NCBI GenBank assembly: GCA_007449985.2
Contig: VIIQ02000712.1
Span: 151,536-215,535, forward strand
Length of the DNA stretch: 64,000 nt
DNA from: Desmodesmus armatus
Lineage: Eukaryota > Chlorophyta > Chlorophyceae > Sphaeropleales > Scenedesmaceae
Reading direction: 5' to 3'
Below, one piece after another: positions 54,739 through 64,000 of the stretch. Numbering within the stretch: position 1 is the stretch's first letter; each line of letters starts with the position of its first letter. The notes under the pieces are model-generated. The model ran no database searches. It was not told the DNA's origin and was given only the letters and a program-made list of their open reading frames with translations. The position numbers and the translations under genes are program-made.

Positions 54739-57700
54739 ACAGCTGCTGGGGGGCGTGCTTTCTCACCGTCTGCTTGCTCCTGCTGTGGTGGGTCTACTTC
54801 CATGCAGGCTGTGCAAGCCTTGCACACAAGCTGCCGCTGCTGTAGCTGGCTCCTGCGCGACGTAGGCGGCACATTACGCAGGTGAGGTTATATCAGTGTG
54901 TTTACAGCCTGAACACGCCGAAGTTATGCTGTGCTCCGCGTCGGAGGCTTGACAGATGGCACGATGGAAATGGCCCCACTGCCAGTGCAGCTTACGTTGC
55001 ACTTGATTACTGCCGTGAAGCACATGAAACGTCTCGGATATATGACTGTAATCAGTCTAGGCATTTGTTGGGTCGCTGCACGCACTCACCGTAAATGCAC
55101 AGCAGTGGTGTTGCCAGCTTGTCAACTAGTTCAACTTTGCTGCAGCAACGTGCACGCCCAGCAGCTGTTTTCAGCACTATAGAGTACTGGAAATCTGTGT
55201 GTGCAAGGCTGCGGCAAACGATGCAGGTCTGTGTGGATTTGAGCTGTTGCCACGGTCACAACATTGGACGGAGTAAACTGCTGCCACTTGCACTTATCTG
55301 CACGATCAGTGACGTTTTTAGATGTATCTTGCGACATTGAGCGCACTGCTGTTCCTTGCCTGTACCTGTGCTGCAATGTAGGTTTTGGCAGCAGTATTTG
55401 ACTGTCCCAACAGAACTGCCAGGCAGCAGCAGCAACTCAACTGAGGCTGGCTGCCAGGCTGCAGACGCGAAGCACACGGTGAGAAGTATACTCTCAGCGA
55501 ATGTCTGATGCCTGCAGTGCCAGCATGTGTATGCATGAATGCTCACAGCTGAAGGGCTGTACAGGCAGTTGTTCAAGCAGTACGGCTGCGCTGCCAGCAA
55601 CCAAGCAGCCACCCAATTACATCAATCACCACAGCACCAGACACAAAACCACCCATGCATGCAGCAGCAGCAGTGGGCTCTGAACAAAAGGCCAGCAGCA
55701 TGCAGCCCCATCAAGCATGACCAGTACATGGCCCGTACGAGTTACTGCCAAACGCGGGCAGCAGCGCTGTGCGCGCGGCTGCACCCACAGCAGCAGCAGG
55801 CCAAGTGCAGCACAGGCACAGCCAGCAGGTTACCAAACAGGCCAGCATGGCAGTACAGCAGAGCAAGTGGCATCACCTGTAGTGTGCTGGGGGGTAGTCA
55901 CCCTCACTACCAAGGTGGATGTCACCCTGATCATCGGTGTACTCCTCACCCCAGGGTGTGCTGATCACATGCCACAGCAAAGGCAGCCCCTCAACATCCC
56001 TTTTGACAGCACCAGCAACAAGCTCCTGCTCAAACACCTTCCTAACAACACTCTGCAACTCATGCGCACCCGCTGCACTGGAGGTGTAGTGCTCATAGCG
56101 CTCATAGATGTGTGCACGAACCTTTGGCTTGGTGAACCCAAAGATGTGTTCAATGGGCCTGTTGATGTCAGGGCTGTAAGTAGGGATGTCCACCCTCTGC
56201 TTGATGGGGTCCAGCTTAATAACAGGCTCATCATCATACTCGAGGGTGCTGATTTCTGCAATCTTCTGAATTTTGTTGTTGTCGTAGCACAGCACCGGGG
56301 CATCGGCCTTGTCACCCTTGCCATTGGTTAGGTTGTACTCCTTGGTCTTGCGCTCAAACTTTTGAACAATCTTGTACAGGTTGTCTGTAAACTCCTCACT
56401 TGTTGTGCTCTTTGCATCAATTGCTGTGCCTTTCTTCTGCAGGAGAGGCAAGAAGTGGCACAGGCAGCATGCCGAAGGGGCGGTTAGATGCGTACAAGTT
56501 GGAGGCACTACAGGGCACAGCAAGCCTGAACAGAGGACTGGATCTTGATCAGCTGCATGTGCCAGTGCTGACCCTGGAGTGTGGTACCCCTGTCAACATC
56601 ACCAACAGCAAGGGACTGCACAAGCTGTTCTGGAGGTGTAGCGGCTGTGACCCTGACAGGCAGCATTATCGGCTGTGCTCAGCTAAAACCCTGAAGTCAC
56701 CAGAACACCTAGGCTGTCCCTTCTGCCCAGTGCGCCCACGTGAACAGCTGGTGTTACCTGCAAGCAGCAGAGTGTGCAGCAGTGAGGTCAGGTTCATGCA
56801 GCTGTTGTGGAAGTTTAGGCTGGATGCGGGGTACTGCCACCAGGTTGTGCCACCCTTTTGGGGGGCGCCTGTTGATTTCTACTGCTATGGGGCAGGCATC
56901 TGGGTTTTGGTTGATGACAGGCACCATTGGACTGGCATTCACCAGTACTCAAAAGGTGACATAGCTGGCAATGATATGAGGCTGAACCTAGCAGCCATGA
57001 GGGCTGGCGAGGTGGTGGTGCGGGTGCATGCAGCAGACATGCAGAACCCTGGTTGTGTGCTGGCTGCCTTGTTTGCTGGCGCGGTTGCTGCCAGGTCTGG
57101 TGCTGCTGTGGTGCTGACACCCAGCTATGCTAGCTGTTTGATTGAGTGGCAAGGCAGCGTGAGGCTGTATGTGGCTGCACTGCTAAACCCCGGCGTGCCG
57201 GGGCAGCAGCGGCTGAGTCATGCAACTGCTGATGAAGGTATCTCTGTGGTCACACCCTTGTAACAGCACAGCAACACCACCCACCTGATAGTTGAAGTCG
57301 TCCACACGCGTACTGCCATCCATCCGCTTGTTGTGCTTCCGTTTGATATGGGAAGTACCAGTGGTGAATTCCATGTAGACAAGGCCGTTGGAGGACTCGA
57401 AGGCGGGGTGGGCGCTGACGGCAGCGATGATGTGGACTTTTGTGGGGTCACTCTTGTGTCCAACAGGGATAGGGCACACATCGCTGAAGTTCACCTCATG
57501 CTTGTCACACCACACAGCAACAGAGTCATGATTGCCACCCTGAAGCACAATGCTGGTCTCATCAATAAAGACCATATTTTGCAGCAAGGAGGGCTCAACT
57601 GCAAGCCTCTCAATCAGCCCCTTAGCCCTAGTGACCCTCTCAGCCTTTTCCTCCTTGCTGAGTGCGCGCTTGAAGGTAATGCGCCTGCGCACCAGGTCTG

Positions 57701-58335
57701 GGTCGGCATCGTGCATTGCTGCCCTGAGCTGTGGTACAGTGATGTTGTGGTCGGCAAGGATACTCTGCAGCTCAGGAGTGTGGTCAACTGCGTCCTGAAT
57801 CGATGTGAAGTACACCAGCCTGTGATGGGTAGCCTTCTTGACCTTGACTTCCACCCACCGCCCCTTCTTCACAAGCGCAGCAGCCCGCTTTGCCACATCA
57901 GGGTCTACCACCCTCGGCCGCCCAGACCTGTGCGCATCTTCGCAGGTGTGGTTGCCGCCCTTGACATGGTCAAACCAGTCCTGCATGAACCTTCTGGTAC
58001 GGCTAATGTCACCGCAGTGTGGCAGGTTGTTAAAGGTCTGCTCCCATTCCTTCTTCTGCGTCTCGAAGGAGGCTGTTGCTTCCTGCCATCTTTCAGTCGA
58101 GGAGTGTGCTGTCACGCCGGCTGCTACCACAACACAAACTGCCAGCCACCTGACCCACATGGGTTTGTAGTGGGGCTCTTTGTGCTTTTCCACAGGATCT
58201 ACCTCAATGGGGTCTGGAGGCAAGGAAAAGGCAGAATGACAGGGGCAGTTGCAGGCAAGCTTGTGTCACTGACACCTTCCAGTTGGTAACTGCTTTGACC
58301 ACGTTTGACTTTCCGGACAGATGTCAGACCCGCAG
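54675..58335. mobile_element. Tandem element unit 2, short form (3661 bp)
   Basis: Starts at the junction gacccgcag then tgtgaaggtgataatg. It matches unit 1 from 51016 on at a constant offset of 3661 bp; the one substitution I saw is C at 53505 against T at 57166, changing Pro to Leu in the nuclease. Confidence 0.9.
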
Positions 58336-58399
58336 TGTGAAGGTGATAATGCACTTCTTGGGCTCTTGCCCCTTTCCGCCCATTCCTGCATGCACTCAT
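55873..58399 (-). CDS. Tc1/mariner-like DDE transposase, unit 2
   Basis: Exons 58399-58276, 58213-57285 and 56436-55873. It encodes the same 538-residue protein as unit 1, with the same DDE residues, the same splice sites and an intact frame. Its ATG again lies across the junction in the next unit. Its second intron holds nuclease copy 2. Confidence 0.85.
56469..57263 (+). CDS. Intron-nested antisense nuclease, unit 2
   Basis: 264 residues, differing from copy 1 by one Pro-to-Leu change near the C-terminus (VRPYVAAL to VRLYVAAL). Zinc-ribbon cysteines and all putative catalytic residues are unchanged. Confidence 0.75.
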   Translation: MPKGRLDAYKLEALQGTASLNRGLDLDQLHVPVLTLECGTPVNITNSKGLHKLFWRCSGCDPDRQHYRLCSAKTLKSPEHLGCPFCPVRPREQLVLPASSRVCSSEVRFMQLLWKFRLDAGYCHQVVPPFWGAPVDFYCYGAGIWVLVDDRHHWTGIHQYSKGDIAGNDMRLNLAAMRAGEVVVRVHAADMQNPGCVLAALFAGAVAARSGAAVVLTPSYASCLIEWQGSVRLYVAALLNPGVPGQQRLSHATADEGISVVTPL

Positions 58400-61300
58400 A
58401 CAGCTGCTGGGGGGCGTGCTTTCTCACCGTCTGCTTGCTCCTGCTGTGGTGGGTCTACTTCCATGCAGGCTGTGCAAGCCTTGCACACAAGCTGCCGCTG
58501 CTGTAGCTGGCTCCTGCGCGACGTAGGCGGCACATTACGCAGGTGAGGTTATATCAGTGTGTTTACAGCCTGAACACGCCGAAGTTATGCTGTGCTCCGC
58601 GTCGGAGGCTTGACAGATGGCACGATGGAAATGGCCCCACTGCCAGTGCAGCTTACGTTGCACTTGATTACTGCCGTGAAGCACATGAAACGTCTCGGAT
58701 ATATGACTGTAATCAGTCTAGGCATTTGTTGGGTCGCTGCACGCACTCACCGTAAATGCACAGCAGTGGTGTTGCCAGCTTGTCAACTAGTTCAACTTTG
58801 CTGCAGCAACGTGCACGCCCAGCAGCTGTTTTCAGCACTATAGAGTACTGGAAATCTGTGTGTGCAAGGCTGCGGCAAACGATGCAGGTCTGTGTGGATT
58901 TGAGCTGTTGCCACGGTCACAACATTGGACGGAGTAAACTGCTGCCACTTGCACTTATCTGCACGATCAGTGACGTTTTTAGATGTATCTTGCGACATTG
59001 AGCGCACTGCTGTTCCTTGCCTGTACCTGTGCTGCAATGTAGGTTTTGGCAGCAGTATTTGACTGTCCCAACAGAACTGCCAGGCAGCAGCAGCAACTCA
59101 ACTGAGGCTGGCTGCCAGGCTGCAGACGCGAAGCACACGGTGAGAAGTATACTCTCAGCGAATGTCTGATGCCTGCAGTGCCAGCATGTGTATGCATGAA
59201 TGCTCACAGCTGAAGGGCTGTACAGGCAGTTGTTCAAGCAGTACGGCTGCGCTGCCAGCAACCAAGCAGCCACCCAATTACATCAATCACCACAGCACCA
59301 GACACAAAACCACCCATGCATGCAGCAGCAGCAGTGGGCTCTGAACAAAAGGCCAGCAGCATGCAGCCCCATCAAGCATGACCAGTACATGGCCCGTACG
59401 AGTTACTGCCAAACGCGGGCAGCAGCGCTGTGCGCGCGGCTGCACCCACAGCAGCAGCAGGCCAAGTGCAGCACAGGCACAGCCAGCAGGTTACCAAACA
59501 GGCCAGCATGGCAGTACAGCAGAGCAAGTGGCATCACCTGTAGTGTGCTGGGGGGTAGTCACCCTCACTACCAAGGTGGATGTCACCCTGATCATCGGTG
59601 TACTCCTCACCCCAGGGTGTGCTGATCACATGCCACAGCAAAGGCAGCCCCTCAACATCCCTTTTGACAGCACCAGCAACAAGCTCCTGCTCAAACACCT
59701 TCCTAACAACACTCTGCAACTCATGCGCACCCGCTGCACTGGAGGTGTAGTGCTCATAGCGCTCATAGATGTGTGCACGAACCTTTGGCTTGGTGAACCC
59801 AAAGATGTGTTCAATGGGCCTGTTGATGTCAGGGCTGTAAGTAGGGATGTCCACCCTCTGCTTGATGGGGTCCAGCTTAATAACAGGCTCATCATCATAC
59901 TCGAGGGTGCTGATTTCTGCAATCTTCTGAATTTTGTTGTTGTCGTAGCACAGCACCGGGGCATCGGCCTTGTCACCCTTGCCATTGGTTAGGTTGTACT
60001 CCTTGGTCTTGCGCTCAAACTTTTGAACAATCTTGTACAGGTTGTCTGTAAACTCCTCACTTGTTGTGCTCTTTGCATCAATTGCTGTGCCTTTCTTCTG
60101 CAGGAGAGGCAAGAAGTGGCACAGGCAGCATGCCGAAGGGGCGGTTAGATGCGTACAAGTTGGAGGCACTACAGGGCACAGCAAGCCTGAACAGAGGACT
60201 GGATCTTGATCAGCTGCATGTGCCAGTGCTGACCCTGGAGTGTGGTACCCCTGTCAACATCACCAACAGCAAGGGACTGCACAAGCTGTTCTGGAGGTGT
60301 AGCGGCTGTGACCCTGACAGGCAGCATTATCGGCTGTGCTCAGCTAAAACCCTGAAGTCACCAGAACACCTAGGCTGTCCCTTCTGCCCAGTGCGCCCAC
60401 GTGAACAGCTGGTGTTACCTGCAAGCAGCAGAGTGTGCAGCAGGTGAGGTCAGGTTCATGCAGCTGTTGTGGAAGTTTAGGCTGGATGCGGGGTACTGCC
60501 ACCAGGTTGTGCCACCCTTTTGGGGGGCGCCTGTTGATTTCTACTGCTATGGGGCAGGCATCTGGGTTTTGGTTGATGACAGGCACCATTGGACTGGCAT
60601 TCACCAGTACTCAAAAGGTGACATAGCTGGCAATGATATGAGGCTGAACCTAGCAGCCATGAGGGCTGGCGAGGTGGTGGTGCGGGTGCATGCAGCAGAC
60701 ATGCAGAACCCTGGTTGTGTGCTGGCTGCCTTGTTTGCTGGCGCGGTTGCTGCGCCAGGTCTGGTGCTGCTGTGGTGCTGACACCCAGCTATGCTAGCTG
60801 TTTGATTGAGTGGCAAGGCAGCGTGAGGGTATGTGGCTGCACTGCTAAACCCGGCGTGCCGGGGCAGCAGCGGCTGAGTCATGCAACTGCTGATGAAGGT
60901 ATCTCTGTGGTCACACCCTTGTAACAGCACAGCAACACCACCCACCTGATAGTTGTAGTCGTCCACACGCGTACTGCCATCCATCCGCTGTTGTGCTTCC
61001 GTTTGATATGGGAAGTACCAGTGGTGAATTCCATGTAGACAAGCCGTGGAGGACTCGAAGGCGGGTGGGCGCTGACGGCAGCGATGATGTGGACTTTTGT
61101 GGGGTCACTCTTGTGTCCAACAGGGATAGGGCACACATCGCTGAAGTTCACCTCATGCTTGTCACACCACACAGCAACAGAGTCATGATTGCCACCCTGA
61201 AGCACAATGCTGGTCTCATCAATAAAGACCATATTTTGCAGCAAGGAGGGCTCAACTGCAAGCCTCTCAATCAGCCCCTTAGCCTAGTGACCCTCTCAGC

Positions 61301-61998
61301 CTTTTCTCCTTGCTGAGTGCGCGCTTGAAGGTAATGCGCGCTGATGCCTGCGCACCAGGTCTGGGCGCGTCGGCATTGCATTGCTGCCTGAGCTGTGGTA
61401 CAGTGATGTTGTGGTCGGCAAGGATACTCTGCAGCTCAGGAGTGTGGTCAACTGCGTCCTGAATCGATGTGAAGTACACCAGCCTGTGATGGGTAGCCTT
61501 CTTGACCTTGACTTCCACCCACCGCCCCTTCTTCACAAGCGCAGCAGCCCGCTTTGCCACATCAGGGTCTACCACCCTCGGCCGCCCAGACCTGTGCGCA
61601 TCTTCGCAGGTGTGGTTGCCGCCCTTGACATGGTCAAACCAGTCCTGCATGAACCTTCTGGTACGGCTAATGTCACCGCAGTGTGGCAGGTTGTTAAAGG
61701 TCTGCTCCCATTCCTTCTTCTGCGTCTCGAAGGAGGCTGTTGCTTCCTGCCATCTTTCAGTCGAGGAGTGTGCTGTCACGCCGGCTGCTACCACAACACA
61801 AACTGCCAGCCACCTGACCCACATGGGTTTGTAGTGGGGCTCTTTGTGCTTTTCCACAGGATCTACCTCAATGGGGTCTGGAGGCAAGGAAAGGCAGAAT
61901 GACAGGGGCAGTTGCAGGCAAGCTTGTGTCACTGACACCTTCCAGTTGGTAACTGCTTTGACCACGTTTGACTTTCCGGACAGATGTCAGACCCGCAG
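58336..61998. mobile_element. Tandem element unit 3, short form, second half damaged
   Basis: Same junction and content as unit 2. No difference noticed up to about 60442; beyond that many small indels appear. Confidence 0.85.
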
Positions 61999-62020
61999 TC
62001 AGCCGCTCACAAAGTCTCAT
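59534..62020 (-). pseudogene. Transposase, unit 3, frameshifted
   Basis: The last exon (60097-59534) is intact, but the long middle exon (about 61876-60946) has several indels between 60,946 and 61,390. The HTH half, 61876 to about 61,390, is still open. The first exon here meets a long unit and could start at an ATG at 62020 (MRLCERLTAGLTSVRK). The damage may be real or a consensus error. Confidence 0.7.
60130..60924 (+). pseudogene. Intron-nested antisense nuclease, unit 3, frameshifted
   Basis: Intact through the zinc ribbon, then an extra G near 60443 ends the frame at SSRVCSR. Further indels follow near 60753, 60828 and 60850. Downstream nuclease motifs are still readable in shifted frames. 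Confidence 0.75.
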
Positions 62021-64000
62021 CCACCAAGTGCTGTCTCACGGTTGCTGCACACACTGCACACAAAGTATTTGTTTGTTACTACTGTACTTATGTGGCAGCG
62101 CTCTGCGCCAGCTGCTGCTTCTGCCCAGACCTCATCGCCCCACCTCGCATGTGTGAGTGTGACCAGGCTTTGTTTCAAAACTGGCGCATCTGCTGGAGCT
62201 GCGCTTGTCCCAGAGGGAACGCATCTATATGTTTGTCGCTGTTGCTAGGCTGGGGCGCCCCTGGGGCACGCACTGCTGGGGTCGCATTTGAACTGTGCTG
62301 ATCGTTGCAAGCTGGTCGCTGCTTCCCTCCCTTATCAAGATCACCTAGACGCAGCTATCTCCTTGGTCTGGAAGTACAAGCAGGGTGCAGCTGCAGGCGA
62401 GAAGTGCAACGGCACCATTGCCACCCCAGGCAGATACCTACTGCTTCTGCTGTCAGTACCCCCACCCCCAGTTTGACCCCCCCTGGGACCTACACCCCAG
62501 GAGCTGCTGCAGCTGTGCCCAGGTGTGCTCGCTGGTGGCACTGCTCGCTAAGCTACAATATACATACAACTCATTTGCAAAAGCTTTGGGCTAGCAGCAC
62601 TGAGACCTGAGCTTCAGCTACTGCTGGATAAGACTTTCCTCCCAGCTGAAGGTGATAATGCACTCTTGGGCTCTGCCCCTTTCCGCCCATTCTGCATGCA
62701 CTCATACAGCTGCTGGGGGGGCGTGCTTTCTCACGTCTGCTTGCTCCTGCTGTGTGGGTCTACTTCATGCAGGTGTGCAAGCCTTGCACACAAGCTGCGC
62801 TGCTGTAGCTGCTCCTGCGCGACGTAGGCGGCACATTACGCAGGTGAGGTTATATCAGTGTGTTTACAGCCTGAAACACGCGAGTTATGCTGCTGCTCCG
62901 CGTCGGAGGCTTGACAGATGGCACGATGGAAATGGCCCCACTGCCAGTGCAGCTTACGTTGCACTTGATTACTGCCGTGAAGCACATGAAACGTCTCGGA
63001 TATATGACTGTAATCAGTCTAGGCATTTGTTGGGTCGCTGCACGCACTCACCGTAAATGCACAGCAGTGGTGTTGCCAGCTTGTCAACTAGTTCAACTTG
63101 CTGCAGCAACGTGCACGCCCAGCAGCTGTTTTCAGCACTATAGAGTACTGGAAATCTGTGTGTGCAAGGCTGCGGCAAACGATGCAGGTCTGTGTGGATT
63201 TAGCTGTTGCCACGGTCACAACATTGGACGGAGTAAACTGCTGCCACTTGCACTTATCTGCACGATCAGTGACGTTTTTAGATGTATCTTGCGACATTGA
63301 GCGCACTGCTGTTCCTTGCCTGTACCTGTGCTGCAATGTAGGTTTTGCAGCAGTATTGACTGTCCAACAGAACTGCCAGGCAGCAGCAGCAACTCAACTG
63401 AGGCTGGCTGCCAGGCTGCAGACGCGAAGCACACGGGAGAAGTATACTCTCAGCGAATGTCTGATGCCTGCAGTGCCAGCATGTGTATGCATGAATGCTC
63501 ACAGCTGAAGGGCTGTACAGGCAGTTGTTCAAGCAGTACGGCTGCGCTGCCAGCAACCAAGCAGCCACCCAATTACATCATCACCACAGCACCAGACACA
63601 AAACCACCCATGCATGCAGCAGCAGCAGTGGGTCTGAAAAAAAGGCCAGCAGCATGCAGCCCCATCAAGCATGACAGTACATGGCCCGTACGAGTTACTG
63701 CCAAACGCGGGCAGCAGCGCTGTGCGCGCGGCTGCACCCACAGCAGCAGCAGGCCAAGTGCAGCACAGGCACAGCCAGCAGGTTACCAAACAGGCCAGCA
63801 TGGCAGTACAGCAGAGCAAGTGGCATCACTGTAGTGTGCTGGGGGGTAGTCACCCTCACTACCAAGGTGGATGTCACCCTGATCATCGGTGTACTCTCAC
63901 CCCAGGGTGTGCTGATCACATGCCACAGCAAAGGCAGCCCCTCAACATCCCTTTGACAGCACCAGCAACAAGCTCCTGCTCAAACACCTTCCTAACAACA
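61999..64000. mobile_element. Tandem element unit 4, full-length form, truncated by window end
   Basis: Again contains the 5' segment of unit 1, joined to gacccgcag. Numerous single-base losses relative to unit 1 (for example in the homologue of 51016-51220). Confidence 0.85.
63826..64000 (-). pseudogene. Transposase 3' end, unit 4, partial and frameshifted
   Basis: Matches the end of the last transposase exon, with single-base losses at about 63830, 63896 and 63953. It continues beyond the window. Confidence 0.65.

Noticed and set aside
50361..64000. CRISPR-like or satellite interpretation of the right-hand repeats
   Set aside because: Units are 3.7-4.3 kb with intron-containing genes, not short spaced repeats; a tandem transposon array explains them.

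Overview
The window is nuclear DNA of a green alga. Every recognisable gene is cut into short exons by GT-AG introns, most acceptors read CTGCAG or TGCAG, and UGUAA motifs of the kind green algae use for polyadenylation lie downstream of several stop codons. The gene set fits this: a plant-type starch synthase III, a plant-type DEG protease, a plant-type sugar-phosphate/phosphate translocator relative, and a TOG-array (crescerin/TOGARAM) protein that is normally kept only in ciliated organisms. A flagellate chlorophyte, probably of the Chlamydomonas group, is my inference. No bacterial operon, rRNA, tRNA or CRISPR array is visible.

Layout: 1-488 (-) first exons of an unrecognised gene that leaves the window; 1687-6597 (-) DEG2/9/10-like serine protease with degenerate PDZ domains, first exon(s) unresolved; 7793-24920 (+) starch synthase III in about 30 exons, with an Ala/Pro/Ser-rich linker, three CBM53 starch-binding modules and a GT5/GT1 catalytic half; 27520-29951 (-) secreted cysteine-rich repeat protein; 32019-34316 (+) TPT/DMT-type membrane transporter; 37630-39262 (+) YEATS protein of GAS41/YAF9 type; 41083-50229 (-) TOGARAM/crescerin in 16 exons. 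Exon models were built by hand from splice consensus and reading phase; nearly all junctions stay in phase and rebuild the expected family motifs. DEG and starch synthase are divergently transcribed, so 6.6-7.8 kb should hold both promoters.

From 50361 to the right edge lies a head-to-tail array of a mobile element: one 4314-bp unit, two of about 3.66 kb that lack the first ~650 bp, then the start of another long unit. Units 1 and 2 appear almost identical. On the minus strand each unit carries a three-exon Tc1/mariner-like DDE transposase. The second transposase intron (848 bp in unit 1) contains a complete 264-codon gene on the opposite strand. Its protein combines a four-cysteine zinc ribbon with a VSR/DUF559-like PD-(D/E)XK nuclease pattern. 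This transposase with an intron-nested antisense nuclease is the best candidate for an undescribed system. The array starts about 130 bp upstream of the crescerin start codon. From about 60443 onward the copies carry many small indels, which may be decay or poor consensus.

A second theme is structural. Introns of DEG, starch synthase III and the cysteine-rich gene repeatedly hold decayed copies of the adjacent exon edge together with its splice site (more than a dozen cases). Starch synthase introns also hold four foldback elements of about 150 bp with unrelated sequences.
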